64,000 nt of DNA. Source: Sphingobacterium prati. GTDB taxonomy: Bacteria > Bacteroidota > Bacteroidia > Sphingobacteriales > Sphingobacteriaceae. Location: positions 460,765 to 524,764 of the forward strand of contig NZ_JABJWY010000038.1 of NCBI RefSeq assembly GCF_013167215.1, read 5' to 3'. The notes beneath the pieces were generated by a model that had not been told where the DNA came from, did not search any database, and was given only the letters and a program-made list of their open reading frames with translations. The translations under genes and the position numbers were made by a program. Shown here piece by piece: positions 9,031-18,669 of this stretch. Position 1 is the stretch's first letter, and the number at the start of each line of letters is the position of its first letter.

Positions 9031-9987
9031 ATGAAGATTACCGACCATATCCAGAATGCTAAAGGAAAAACATTGTTTTCTTTTGAGTTATTGCCTCCTG
9101 CAAAGGGACAAGGCATCCAAAGTATTTTTAAAACAATGGATGAACTGATGGAATTTAAACCACCGTTTATAGATGTAACCTATCATCGTGAAGATTACAT
9201 CTATAAAGAACATGCTAGCGGACTGTTAGAGCGCGTATCCTATCGCAAGCGGCCAGGAACAGTGGCGATATGTGCTGCTATCATGAATAAATATAAAGTG
9301 GATGCGGTCCCTCATCTGATATGTGGTGGCTTTACAAAAGAGGAAACTGAAAATGCTTTGATTGATTTAAACTTCCTCGGTATCGATAATGTATTGGTCT
9401 TACGGGGCGATGCGCGCAAAGGAGATGCCGATTTTATCCCAACTGATGGCGGGCATGCGTTTGCAACAGATTTATTGGAACAGGTTGCTGATATGAATAA
9501 GGGGAAGTATCTTCACGAAGATATTATTACATCTGAAAAAACCGACTTTTGTATCGGCGTTGCCGGATATCCTGAGAAGCATTTTGAATCTCCTAATTTC
9601 AATACCGACTTCAAATACCTGAAGCAGAAAGTCGATATGGGTGCAGAATTTATTGTTACTCAGATGTTTTTTAACGTCGAGAAATATAAGGAATTTGTGA
9701 CCAAATGTCGGGACAGTGGAATCCATGTCCCTATTATCCCAGGTCTCAAGCCATTGACGACAAAAAAACAGTTGGTCACATTGCCAAGAATTTTCCACTT
9801 GGATATTCCGGAGGAATTAAGTGACGCTGTAGCAGCATGTAAAACCAATGCTGATGTGCGGCAAGTAGGTGAAGAATGGCTTGTTCAACAATGTAAGGAG
9901 CTAATCAGATTTGGAGCACCGGTACTACATTTTTATACCATGAGTAATCCTGGGCCAACGAAAAAAATCGTCGAAAAATTAGCCTAA
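9031..9987 (+). CDS. metF: Methylenetetrahydrofolate reductase
   Basis: MetF reduces 5,10-methylene-THF to 5-methyl-THF, the methyl donor for methionine synthesis, using flavin and NAD(P)H. The 318 residues form one TIM-barrel domain without the regulatory domain of eukaryotic enzymes. Visible landmarks are FSFELLPPAKG near the start with the proton-donor Glu, VLRGDARKGD near residue 130, and FIVTQMFFNVEKY near residue 210 in the substrate loop. It stands alone behind a SAM-I riboswitch and ends in a good terminator. High SAM should therefore lower its expression. Confidence 0.95.
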   Translation: MKITDHIQNAKGKTLFSFELLPPAKGQGIQSIFKTMDELMEFKPPFIDVTYHREDYIYKEHASGLLERVSYRKRPGTVAICAAIMNKYKVDAVPHLICGGFTKEETENALIDLNFLGIDNVLVLRGDARKGDADFIPTDGGHAFATDLLEQVADMNKGKYLHEDIITSEKTDFCIGVAGYPEKHFESPNFNTDFKYLKQKVDMGAEFIVTQMFFNVEKYKEFVTKCRDSGIHVPIIPGLKPLTTKKQLVTLPRIFHLDIPEELSDAVAACKTNADVRQVGEEWLVQQCKELIRFGAPVLHFYTMSNPGPTKKIVEKLA

Positions 9988-10000
9988 CAATATAAATAGA

Positions 10001-10028
10001 GCGAGGGAAGAGTCCCTCGCTTCTTTTG
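10001..10028 (+). terminator. Terminator of metF
   Basis: An 8-bp GC-rich stem (GCGAGGGA with TCCCTCGC) and TTCTTTT follow the metF stop. The remaining roughly 250 bp up to the DUF2723 gene show no gene or RNA that I can recognise. Confidence 0.85.
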
Positions 10029-10282
10029 AACCTATAGTGGTAATACGGCCATACCTATGTGAAAGAATTCCTGTCCATCCAATCGTTGCCCGTCGTGTAT
10101 ATGCCGGTCGTAGGATGACATTACTTCCCTTTTAAAAAACTGTATTTCTCTTTTCGATATAGAAGCAACTGCTTAAAAAAAGTATTTTTAGTTCAATTAT
10201 GATGTTAAATTGTGTTAATTAACCTATTTAAATCGAGATAACTGTTTAATTTAAAGTACTAAAAGATAGACCAATTGGCCTT

Positions 10283-13200
10283 ATGACGTACAATAAATTA
10301 AATACCCTATTTGGTTTGGCCTGTGGGCTCGTTGCTACCCTTGTTTACATCGCAACTGTCGAAAAGACCGTAAGCTGGTGGGACTGTGGTGAATTTATAG
10401 CCTGTGCCTACAAACTTGAGGTTGCCCATCAGCCTGGCGCTCCCTTATTCCTGCTTATCCAGAATGTTTTCGCTAACTTGGCTCTCGGAAACACAGGTCA
10501 GATAGCTTATTGGATGAATATTGGTTCGGCAGTCTGTAGCGGTCTGACTGTGACGTTTTTGTTTTGGACAATAACAGCTATAGCCAAGAAGATTTTAAAA
10601 AAGCCACAGCAACCTACTTTTTCTTACTACTTACAGCTGTTCACGGCAGGTGCAGTGGGGGCAATGGCTTTCAGTTTCAGTGATACGTTCTGGTATTCTG
10701 CTGTAGAGTCCGAAGTGTATGCCATGTCCTCGCTTTGTACGGCTGTGGTTTTCTGGGCAATTTTTAAGTGGGAAGCACGTGCAGATCAGGGAGGGAGTGA
10801 CCGTTGGCTGATTTTTATTGCGTTCGTCATGGGGCTTTCGATCGGTGTCCACCTATTGAATCTTCTAGCGATTCCAGCCATCGGCATGGTGGTCTATTTT
10901 AAAAGGACTTCGCATATCAATCTAAAAGGTATTCTAACGGCATTTCTATTGGGCTTGTTGGTCTTGGCAGGGATTCTTTGGGGGGTTATCCAATGGTTGG
11001 TGGGTTTTGCTTCCAAAATAGATCTGTTGTTTGTGAATTCGCTCGGATTGGGATTTGGTTCGGGAATTCTCTTTTTATGCGTGCTCGTCGGTGCTGCCCT
11101 CGTATATGGTCTCTTTTATTCGCATAGAAACCGAAAGTATACGTTAAATACGGCCTTATTGATGTTTTGTTTTATTCTGTTTGGTTATAGCTCTTATACC
11201 ATGGTATTGATTCGGGGAAAAGCAAATCCATCCTTAAATAATAATTCACCCGATAATGTATTTTCTTTTCTGGGCTATTTAGGACGGGAACAATATACAC
11301 GGGAGCCTCTGGTGAAAGGACCTTATTTCGATTCCAAAGCTGTGGACATAGAAAGTAAAACCGGTTACCGGAAAGATGAATCCAATTATACTTCGTTTAC
11401 ACAGGTTGATAAGTATGAGTTTGATCGTGAAACATTTTTCCCACGTATTTATAGTCAGGATGCAAATCATCAAGCCTATTATAGAAGTTATCTCAAGTTG
11501 AAAGAGGGTGAAAGACCACAGTTTTCCGATAATTTTAAGTTTTTCTTTCATTTTCAATTGGGCGAAATGTATGCGCGTTACTTCCTGTGGAATTTTGTAG
11601 GTAGACAGAACGATAAGCAAGGTTATGGAACATATAGTGAGGGGAACTGGATTTCCGGAATGAAAACCTTGGATAACTGGCGTCTTGGGGGACAAGATAA
11701 GCTTCCGGATTCCCAAAAAAATGATCCTAGTCGAAATACGTACTTTTTCTTGCCCTTATTACTGGGGATAGCAGGGGCGGTTTGGTTATACAAGAAAAGT
11801 AAGCCAAACACCTTAGTATTGACGTTGTTATTTGTTTTCACGGGTGTAGCGATTGTCGTGTATCTCAACCAAACACCATTACAACCTCGTGAACGTGATT
11901 ATGCGTATGCCGGATCGTTTTATGCTTTTGCCATCTGGATTGGGCTAGGTGCAATTGCATTGGTGCGTTTTTTTAAACGTTTTTTTCATTCCCGTTATGC
12001 CTTGGCCACAGGATTATCTTTCGCACTGTTGGGGGGACCGATTATTCTGGTGCATCAAAACTGGGATGATCATAATCGTTCGGAGAAATCCCTGGCGCGG
12101 GATATCGCTCGTAATTATCTTGAAACCTGTGCCCCAAATGCCATTTTGTTTACCTACGGCGATCATGATACATTCCCACTATGGTATTTGCAGGAGGTAG
12201 AAGGTGTCCGTCCGGATGTGCGGATTGTTGTATTGAGCTACTTGACCGGAGACTGGTATATGCAGCAGGCAAAGAAACCAACTTATCAGGCAGCAGGATT
12301 ACCGATTGTTATCCCTGCCGAAAAAACAAAAAAGGGTATTCGTGATTATATTCCATTTATAGACAGGGAGTTGAATGAAGCAGTGGATGTTCAGCAATTG
12401 TTGCAGTTTGTTACTTCCGATAACCCAGATTACAAAGTGCAGTTGAACTCGGGTAATCTGGAGAATTATTTTCCATCAAAGAAGGTCAAACTGACCATTG
12501 ACAAAGACGAAATCTTAAAAAAGAAGGCTGTACCGGCTTATTTTCAGCATGCAATTGTCCCCACGATGGAATGGGAAATACCTGGGGATCATTTGACACG
12601 TGCGGATCTGACTTTGCTGTCTCTTCTTGAAAACAATCATTGGGATCGACCCATTTATTTTTCGAATATGCTTCCTAGTGATATTAAGTTGGGATTGGAT
12701 AAGTATCTTGTCAATGAAGGATTCGCTTCAAGGCTGATGCCAGTCGCTTCCACCAATGAACAACAAGCGGCTGGGGAGATAGCGGCTTTGGTCAACGTTG
12801 AGGCCTTATATGATAATATTATGCGTAAATATAATTGGGGAAATATCAAGGATGCAACTTATTTAGATACCGACTCGTTTCGCTTTTCCAGTATGTATGC
12901 CCGGGATATTTTTGGAAAGACAGCCCGTTTGCTGCTAGAAAATGGAAAAGTTAAGCAAGCTGGGGAAGTCGCGAGAAAAGCATATGACCAATTGCCAAAT
13001 CGTGTTTATGCAATGTCTGATGCAATTAATTATGCGGATGTCATTGACAGTCTATATCGCTCTGGGCAAAGTCAGCTAGCAGGAGATGTCGTAGATCGAA
13101 ATTTGAATTATGTTGCTCAAAATATGGAATATTTACATCAGTTGGTACTAGATAAGAAATATCTGAGCTTTGAATGGAACGATATACAGACGGCTCTGGA

Positions 13201-13309
13201 CTCTGTTGACCGTTACCAAACTATTTTATTAGCGGCGAATGATGGCAAGCGGCTGGAACGTTTAGAAGGGCTTCGAAAACAGTACCAGAAATGGTATGGT
13301 ATAGAATAA
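10283..13309 (+). CDS. DUF2723 membrane glycosyltransferase (protein O-mannosyltransferase-like)
   Basis: This 1008-residue protein belongs to the DUF2723/GT117 family, typical of Bacteroidota and related to human TMEM260. The N-terminal half has about ten membrane helices. It contains the acidic loop motif VSWWDCGEFIA near residue 30, followed by HQPGAPLF, the likely donor-binding/catalytic region of GT-C-fold enzymes. Another cluster of helices lies around residues 490-600. The soluble C-terminal 400 residues include FTYGDHDTFPLWYLQ. The family probably transfers a sugar from a lipid carrier to exported proteins (known only for relatives). It is a single gene. Confidence 0.88.
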   Translation: MTYNKLNTLFGLACGLVATLVYIATVEKTVSWWDCGEFIACAYKLEVAHQPGAPLFLLIQNVFANLALGNTGQIAYWMNIGSAVCSGLTVTFLFWTITAIAKKILKKPQQPTFSYYLQLFTAGAVGAMAFSFSDTFWYSAVESEVYAMSSLCTAVVFWAIFKWEARADQGGSDRWLIFIAFVMGLSIGVHLLNLLAIPAIGMVVYFKRTSHINLKGILTAFLLGLLVLAGILWGVIQWLVGFASKIDLLFVNSLGLGFGSGILFLCVLVGAALVYGLFYSHRNRKYTLNTALLMFCFILFGYSSYTMVLIRGKANPSLNNNSPDNVFSFLGYLGREQYTREPLVKGPYFDSKAVDIESKTGYRKDESNYTSFTQVDKYEFDRETFFPRIYSQDANHQAYYRSYLKLKEGERPQFSDNFKFFFHFQLGEMYARYFLWNFVGRQNDKQGYGTYSEGNWISGMKTLDNWRLGGQDKLPDSQKNDPSRNTYFFLPLLLGIAGAVWLYKKSKPNTLVLTLLFVFTGVAIVVYLNQTPLQPRERDYAYAGSFYAFAIWIGLGAIALVRFFKRFFHSRYALATGLSFALLGGPIILVHQNWDDHNRSEKSLARDIARNYLETCAPNAILFTYGDHDTFPLWYLQEVEGVRPDVRIVVLSYLTGDWYMQQAKKPTYQAAGLPIVIPAEKTKKGIRDYIPFIDRELNEAVDVQQLLQFVTSDNPDYKVQLNSGNLENYFPSKKVKLTIDKDEILKKKAVPAYFQHAIVPTMEWEIPGDHLTRADLTLLSLLENNHWDRPIYFSNMLPSDIKLGLDKYLVNEGFASRLMPVASTNEQQAAGEIAALVNVEALYDNIMRKYNWGNIKDATYLDTDSFRFSSMYARDIFGKTARLLLENGKVKQAGEVARKAYDQLPNRVYAMSDAINYADVIDSLYRSGQSQLAGDVVDRNLNYVAQNMEYLHQLVLDKKYLSFEWNDIQTALDSVDRYQTILLAANDGKRLERLEGLRKQYQKWYGIE

Positions 13310-13379
13310 TTTGTGTTATGAAACTGCTATTAGAGGAGTGAGTTAATATAGTGAATATTAATTTGGGGGTAATACTTAG

Positions 13380-13416
13380 AGGCACCTTTTTTGTGACAAA
13401 AGTTGCCTCCTTTTTG
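13380..13416 (+). terminator. Terminator after the DUF2723 gene
   Basis: An 11-bp stem with one mismatch (13380-13390 with 13398-13408) is followed by a T-rich stretch. It lies between convergent genes. Confidence 0.7.
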
Positions 13417-13434
13417 TACGGGGGATCTAAACAA

Positions 13435-14100
13435 CTAGAATTTCATGCCGAACCCGACCCCCAAAAGAAAGGGGTTGATATCAACTTTTGCCGGTATTGA
13501 TAAGTTGGGGGCCAAATTGGAAGCATCCACATTCACATCCGTCTTTAAGAGGATATACTTCGCATCTAAATTCAGGAAGTATTTTTCTGACAGTTTGAAA
13601 TCAATACCAAGTTGTGTCGCAAACCCAAATGCATTGTCATACTTTACGTTCTTGACAGTAGGACCTTCATTTACACTATAGAAAATTGTATAATTTATCC
13701 CTGCTCCCACATAGGGTTTGATATTACCTTCTGGAAGAAAATGATATTGTGCTGTCAAGGTCGGAGGCAGGAGCCATACACTGCCCAAATCTACATTTGT
13801 TGAGCTGTTTCCACCAATAGCGCTTAAGTCGGATCCAACGGTATTCACCTTGTGCTTCGTTGTTCCTAAGATTAGTTCAGCGGCAATATGCTTTGTAAAA
13901 AAGTAAGTGAAGTCCAGTTCCGGAATAAATTTCGTATTAATATCAATATCACCACCAATGGTACTGATATCGGCCGATTCCGTAGGTACTACGGTTACTC
14001 CTCTGAGTCGGACCTGCCAACGTTGGTTGGGATTGGTTTGTGCCTGTAAATTTAAGGTACCTAATGTAAGTGCAAGAGCAAAAAATAATAACTTTTTCAT
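13435..14100 (-). CDS. OmpW family outer membrane protein
   Basis: OmpW proteins are small eight-stranded outer-membrane barrels with a hydrophobic channel. The 221-residue sequence has a clear signal peptide (MKKLLFFALALTLG, cleavage after LQAQ near residue 21). OmpW features follow: WQVRLRGVTVVP, TYFFTKHIAAELILG, LPPTLTAQYHFLP, KPYVGAGINYTIFY and a terminal Phe (GVGFGMKF). It is a lone gene with an intergenic region of about 270 bp on its promoter side. I see no exact TAnnTTTG box there. Confidence 0.88.
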   Translation of the reverse strand: MKKLLFFALALTLGTLNLQAQTNPNQRWQVRLRGVTVVPTESADISTIGGDIDINTKFIPELDFTYFFTKHIAAELILGTTKHKVNTVGSDLSAIGGNSSTNVDLGSVWLLPPTLTAQYHFLPEGNIKPYVGAGINYTIFYSVNEGPTVKNVKYDNAFGFATQLGIDFKLSEKYFLNLDAKYILLKTDVNVDASNLAPNLSIPAKVDINPFLLGVGFGMKF

Positions 14101-14313
14101 ATCGTTAAGGGTATTTGTTTGCTGTAAAAGTATTTGTTTTACAGCTTTGGATAAATGACGATAATCAGGTTAAAAATTGAATGAAATGATTTATAGGGTG
14201 GTAGAAAAGATGTACCTTTATTATTTTGCTGTTTCCCAGAATGTGGACAAACCGATGTTGTTTGTCTATGTTTATAAAGGGAGGGTAAAGCCAAAATGGG
14301 TCTTTATTTTACG

Positions 14314-14362
14314 ATATAAAAAGCAAAAGGTCAGAAACTATTCCGACCTTTTGCTTTTATAT
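14314..14362. terminator. Strong hairpin terminator downstream of glnS
   Basis: A stem of about 18 bp (14314-14332 with 14345-14362) has a 12-nt loop and A/T-rich outer arms. It lies right after the glnS stop on the minus strand. Confidence 0.8.
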
Positions 14363-14372
14363 GATGGTTTCC

Positions 14373-16043
14373 TTAACCATTTTTCTTTACTTCTTTTCCC
14401 CATGAATCTTTCAACGTAACTGTACGGTTAAAGACCAGATGTTCTGAAGTCGAATGTGTGTCTAAGGTAAAATAACCCAAACGTATAAATTGATATCCTT
14501 TACCAGGAGTGGCATTTGCCAAGTCAGGTTCGATATAGGCTCGTTCTATCACGTGTAAACTTGCCGGGTTGATCGATTCTTTGAAGTTCTCAGCTGCTGC
14601 AGGATTTTCATCATTAAACAGTCTATCGTATAATCTTACCTCAGCTTCCTTGGCATGAGGAACGGAAATCCAATGGATCGTTCCTTTTACTTTTAATCCC
14701 GATGTATCTTCACCTGATTTGGAATTAGGAACATAGGTACAATGCACTTCTGTTATTTTTCCATTTTCATCTTTGATGAAGTCGTTGCAAGTAACGATAT
14801 AGGCGTGTTTTAGGCGGACTGAGAGTCCAGGACCCAGGCGGAAGAATTTTTTTGGGGCGTCTTCCATAAAATCTTCACGTTCAATCCACAATTCGTTGGA
14901 AAAAGGGATGATACGAGTACCTTCTCCGCCTTCAACTTCGGGATTATTCTCACCGACCAGATCTTCAATTTGACCTTCCGCATAGTTTGTGATCACTAAT
15001 TTGATCGGATCAAGGACCGCCATTCTACGCCAGGCAGTTTTGTTGAGATCCTCTCGGATACAGAACTCCAACAGACTAACGTCAATCATGTTTTCACGCT
15101 TTTGAACGCCGATCTTATCGCAGAAGTTACGAATACTCGCCGGAGTGTATCCCCTCCTTCTCAAACCTGAGATTGTAGGCATACGAGGGTCGTCCCAGCT
15201 CTCAACAAACTTATCATTGACCAGCTGAAGTAACTTGCGCTTACTCATAACCGTATATGTCATGTTTAAGCGTGCAAATTCATATTGTTTGGACGGGAAA
15301 ATTTCCAGCTTTTCAATACACCAATCGTAAAGTGGACGATGTGGAATAAATTCAAGTGTACAGATCGAATGTGTGATTTTCTCAATAGAATCAGATTGAC
15401 CATGAGCAAAATCATACATTGGGTAGATGCACCATTGATTACCCGTCCGATGATGGTGGGCATGTTTGATGCGGTACAATAATGGATCGCGTAGGTGCAT
15501 ATTTGGACTAGCCAAATCTATTTTTGCACGGAGTACTTTCTCACCATCTTTATATTTTCCTGTCCGCATATCTGCGAATAAGTCCAGATTTTCTGTTATA
15601 GACCGGTCGCGGTAAGGCGTTGGAATCCCCGGTTCTGTCGGAGTACCTTTTGCCGCCGCAATTTCTTCGGCGGTGCTATCGTCCACGTAAGCGAGCCCTT
15701 TTTTTATGAGCTCAACAGCGTAGCCGTAAAGTGTTTCAAAATAATCTGAAGTATATAATTCTTCCGCCCACTGGAATCCTAGCCATTGAATATCTTTTTT
15801 GATGCTTTCAACATACTCGGTGTCCTCAGTGACAGGATTAGTGTCATCAAAACGTAGATTAGTCTGGCCGTTATACTGCTGTGCCAATCCAAAATTCAAA
15901 CAGATGGATTTGGCGTGACCAATGTGGAGGTAACCATTTGGTTCAGGAGGAAAACGTGTCAATACACGTCCGCCATGTTTTCCTGTACGAAGATCTTCTT
16001 CGACAATTTCCTCGATAAAATTTAATGATTTTTCTTCACTCAT
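14373..16043 (-). CDS. glnS: Glutamine--tRNA ligase
   Basis: GlnRS charges tRNA-Gln with glutamine. The 556-residue length matches bacterial GlnRS. The class I signatures are present: RFPPEPNGYLHIGHA (HIGH at residues 40-43) and VMSKRKLL in the KMSKS position near residue 265. The anticodon-binding beta-barrels fill the C-terminal third. Having GlnRS suggests that this organism charges tRNA-Gln directly. The promoter box CAAAGTTA (minus strand TAACTTTG) sits only 4 nt upstream of the ATG, so the message is leaderless or nearly so. Confidence 0.96.
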   Translation of the reverse strand: MSEEKSLNFIEEIVEEDLRTGKHGGRVLTRFPPEPNGYLHIGHAKSICLNFGLAQQYNGQTNLRFDDTNPVTEDTEYVESIKKDIQWLGFQWAEELYTSDYFETLYGYAVELIKKGLAYVDDSTAEEIAAAKGTPTEPGIPTPYRDRSITENLDLFADMRTGKYKDGEKVLRAKIDLASPNMHLRDPLLYRIKHAHHHRTGNQWCIYPMYDFAHGQSDSIEKITHSICTLEFIPHRPLYDWCIEKLEIFPSKQYEFARLNMTYTVMSKRKLLQLVNDKFVESWDDPRMPTISGLRRRGYTPASIRNFCDKIGVQKRENMIDVSLLEFCIREDLNKTAWRRMAVLDPIKLVITNYAEGQIEDLVGENNPEVEGGEGTRIIPFSNELWIEREDFMEDAPKKFFRLGPGLSVRLKHAYIVTCNDFIKDENGKITEVHCTYVPNSKSGEDTSGLKVKGTIHWISVPHAKEAEVRLYDRLFNDENPAAAENFKESINPASLHVIERAYIEPDLANATPGKGYQFIRLGYFTLDTHSTSEHLVFNRTVTLKDSWGKEVKKNG

Positions 16044-16047
16044 AGTA

Positions 16048-16055
16048 CAAAGTTA
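16048..16055 (-). promoter_or_regulatory. -7 box of glnS
   Basis: On the minus strand, TAACTTTG matches TAnnTTTG exactly and ends 4 nt before the ATG. Transcription would start at or inside the start codon. Confidence 0.6.
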
Positions 16056-16057
16056 AA

Positions 16058-16077
16058 TATTAGAAGCGAGATATTAG
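16058..16077. repeat. Possible divergent copy of the dispersed repeat
   Basis: TATTAGAAGCGAGATATTAG shares the block GAGATATTAG with the reverse complement of the arm at 8067-8093. It lies directly upstream of the glnS promoter box. Confidence 0.35.
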
Positions 16078-16170
16078 GTAGGATATGATAGATATTCGGC
16101 ATAGCATGAGTAGCTAACCGATCGAAGAATTTACATTCCTATTGTGCCAGCAGGGGTAGCGCTGACCTGA

Positions 16171-16200
16171 AATAAAAAAGGGACGAAATTTTCGTCCCTT
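16171..16200 (-). terminator. Terminator of the SulP-carbonic anhydrase unit
   Basis: An inverted repeat (AAGGGACGA with TCGTCCCTT) has a polyA on its left, which gives a T-run on the minus strand. It follows the carbonic anhydrase stop. Confidence 0.8.
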
Positions 16201-16212
16201 TCACCGATTCTA

Positions 16213-16860
16213 CTATTTGTAAGCGAATACCTTTCCAAGGGATTCATTGCTTGTAAATGTACAATTTTGATCAATTAATTGGCCTGTTCCGATATTGATT
16301 ACCATACCATGTACAGCAAGTGGCTGACCATTTTTCCAAGCATTTTGGATTATGGAAGTGGAACAAAGATTAAAGACTTGTTCTTTGACATTAAGTTCAA
16401 CTAAACGGTCTGTCTTCTTTTCGGCATCTTCAATGCCGTCAATCTCGTCGCTATGCAATCGGTATACATCCTTGATATGCCCCAGCCAGTTATCAATAAT
16501 ACCATACTGATTGCGACTTAACGATGCTGCCACACCACCACAGCCATAATGTCCGGCTACGATAACCTGTTTTACTTTTAATACATTGACTGCGTAATCC
16601 AGTACACTCAATAGGCTCATGTCTGAATGGATAACCATATTGGCGATGTTACGGTGTACAAAGACCTCCCCAGGTTTTGTACCAGTCAATTCATTGGCCG
16701 GTACACGGCTGTCTGCACAACCAATCCAAAGAATTTCGGGATTTTGACCTTTTGCAAGTTGTTGAAAGCGGCCTGTTGTGTCATTTTTAACAAAGTCCAT
16801 CCACTCTTGGTTTCCTTTTATAATATTGTCAAATCCTGCTTTTAAATCTTTATTTTCCAT
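16213..16860 (-). CDS. Beta-class carbonic anhydrase
   Basis: Beta-carbonic anhydrase interconverts CO2 and bicarbonate. Counting from the ATG at 16860, Zn ligands are C48 in IGCADSRVP, H104 and C107 in HYGCGG; the D50-R52 dyad is intact. I prefer this ATG (215 residues). An upstream in-frame TTG at 16887 would add nine residues (MAEKDIKKY) before it. The gene lies 92 bp after the SulP transporter on the same strand, so the two probably work together on bicarbonate handling. A good terminator follows. Confidence 0.93.
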   Translation of the reverse strand: MENKDLKAGFDNIIKGNQEWMDFVKNDTTGRFQQLAKGQNPEILWIGCADSRVPANELTGTKPGEVFVHRNIANMVIHSDMSLLSVLDYAVNVLKVKQVIVAGHYGCGGVAASLSRNQYGIIDNWLGHIKDVYRLHSDEIDGIEDAEKKTDRLVELNVKEQVFNLCSTSIIQNAWKNGQPLAVHGMVINIGTGQLIDQNCTFTSNESLGKVFAYK

Positions 16861-16952
16861 ATACTTTTTAATATCTTTTTCCGCCAAAAGGCGCTTTTTT
16901 TCAATTTTATTGTGTTACAAATTTCTAAATTTATTGTTTACTTAAAACAACT

Positions 16953-18488
16953 TTATTTTTTATATACGACTTGTAGAAGCTCGATTTCCTTGCCTTTACT
17001 TTTGGCGTTTTGTTCAAAGTCCTTAATGACTTCAATCACATCTTTGTCGATAAACTTGCTGAAGGACCCATCGATACGGATCTTACTGACGGATTTTGGT
17101 AAACTATACAATTTTTGTTGGATAGGAACCTTATTCAGAAATGATACTTCCTCTGCTAATGTGATAACTGCCTTATCCTCTTCGTTATCTTTTTCGATGT
17201 TATATTTAAAGGCATTTTTCATATTTGCCCGTAAAATATAGCATGTAGCCACCACGATGCCAATCCCAACACCCATTAATAGATCTGTAAATACCACGGC
17301 AATAATAGTGACAAAGAAGGGGATAAATTGGTCCAATCCTTTACGATACATGGATGTAAATAAGGCTGGTTTAGCTAGTTTATAACCCGTATGCAGTAGA
17401 ATTGCTGCCAAGCATGCCAAAGGGATCATATTTAATAAAGTAGGGATAGCCAATATGGCAACGATCAACCACATGCCATGCATAATGGCAGATTGCCTTG
17501 TCTTTCCGCCTGCGTTGACATTTGCTGATGAGCGTACAATAACTGAGGTGAGTGGTAAACCACCCAAAAGTCCGCTTGTCATATTTCCGATTCCCTGCGC
17601 AATCAGTTCGCGGTTAGTTGGCGTATTGCGTTTATATGGATCTATCTTGTCCACAGCTTCAATACTCAATAGAGTCTCAAGACTAGCAATAATGGCAATC
17701 GTAAATGCGACTATCCATACCTCTTTATTGACGATCTGTGTAAAATCTGGAAAAGTAAATAGACCAGTAAACTCGGCAAACGATCCTACAATAGGTACAA
17801 GGACAAACTGTTTGTCAAGTAGCTGGAATGAAGTTCCATTAAATAGGTAGGCCAAAGCTACGCCGACGATAACCACAACCAATGGCGCTGGTACCTTATT
17901 TAATTTAGGGATTGCTGGCCAAAAGATCAGGATCGCTAATGATAGCATACAGATGATGAATGCACCAAAGTTGATCGCTGACGCGAGTGTGTCGAAATAT
18001 GCACCGATACCATGGCCATTGTCCAGTTCAAAGGCGTGCGATTCGACCAGTCCAAGAGCCAATGGAATTTGTTTCATGATAATGGTAATACCGATAGCGG
18101 CCAACATACCGACAATAACGGCAGAAGGGAAATAATTTCCGATCATGCCCGCCTTGAGAACGCCTAAAATCACTTGTACCACCCCTGCGATGACAACCGC
18201 AAGAAGAAACGTTTCGTAAGCACCTAGGCTCTGAATGGCGCCTAGAACAATAACTGTGAGACCTGCGGCCGGCCCACTTACACTGAGTGGTGATTTACTG
18301 ATTGAAGCAACAACGATTCCACCAATTACACCAGTCAATAATCCTGCAAACAATGGCGCACCTGAGGCCATTGCAATTCCCAAACATAATGGAAGTGCCA
18401 CCAAAAACACCACAACACTAGCAGGGAAATCATATTTTAAGTCTCTTTTCGAAAGTTTCAGAAAAGCCGACGTACGAGTTCCAAACAT
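16953..18488 (-). CDS. SulP (SLC26-type) anion transporter
   Basis: This 511-residue inner-membrane transporter has the SulP layout: an N-terminal cytoplasmic segment, about 10-14 hydrophobic helices (SVVVFLVALPLCLGIAMASGAP at the first), and a short STAS-like C-terminal domain from about residue 440. Family substrates are sulfate, bicarbonate and other anions. The downstream beta-carbonic anhydrase argues for bicarbonate. Substrate identity is inferred from context only. Confidence 0.9.
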   Translation of the reverse strand: MFGTRTSAFLKLSKRDLKYDFPASVVVFLVALPLCLGIAMASGAPLFAGLLTGVIGGIVVASISKSPLSVSGPAAGLTVIVLGAIQSLGAYETFLLAVVIAGVVQVILGVLKAGMIGNYFPSAVIVGMLAAIGITIIMKQIPLALGLVESHAFELDNGHGIGAYFDTLASAINFGAFIICMLSLAILIFWPAIPKLNKVPAPLVVVIVGVALAYLFNGTSFQLLDKQFVLVPIVGSFAEFTGLFTFPDFTQIVNKEVWIVAFTIAIIASLETLLSIEAVDKIDPYKRNTPTNRELIAQGIGNMTSGLLGGLPLTSVIVRSSANVNAGGKTRQSAIMHGMWLIVAILAIPTLLNMIPLACLAAILLHTGYKLAKPALFTSMYRKGLDQFIPFFVTIIAVVFTDLLMGVGIGIVVATCYILRANMKNAFKYNIEKDNEEDKAVITLAEEVSFLNKVPIQQKLYSLPKSVSKIRIDGSFSKFIDKDVIEVIKDFEQNAKSKGKEIELLQVVYKK

Positions 18489-18669
18489 AAAATTTGTGTT
18501 TATCTGTATAATAAATCTTCTTGAATCTGCCTACAGCAATGCTTATGAGTACTTATTTGAAGGCTCACGATGCTTCTGCACATTGGCATTTTCAGGAAAA
18601 AATCAATAAGAAGCCGCATACTGGATTCCAGTATGGGATAATGAAGTACATCCCAAGAGGACGTATGTA

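Noticed and set aside
10029..10282. Search for a small gene or RNA before the DUF2723 gene
   Set aside because: I found no frame, no tRNA-like fold and no exact promoter box.
14177..14419. 80-codon frame on the plus strand
   Set aside because: It runs through the glnS terminator hairpin into the glnS 3' end; it is a chance frame.
18617..18635. 8-bp hairpin CATACTGG/CCAGTATG
   Set aside because: It lacks a T-run on either strand within a short distance, so it was not called a terminator.
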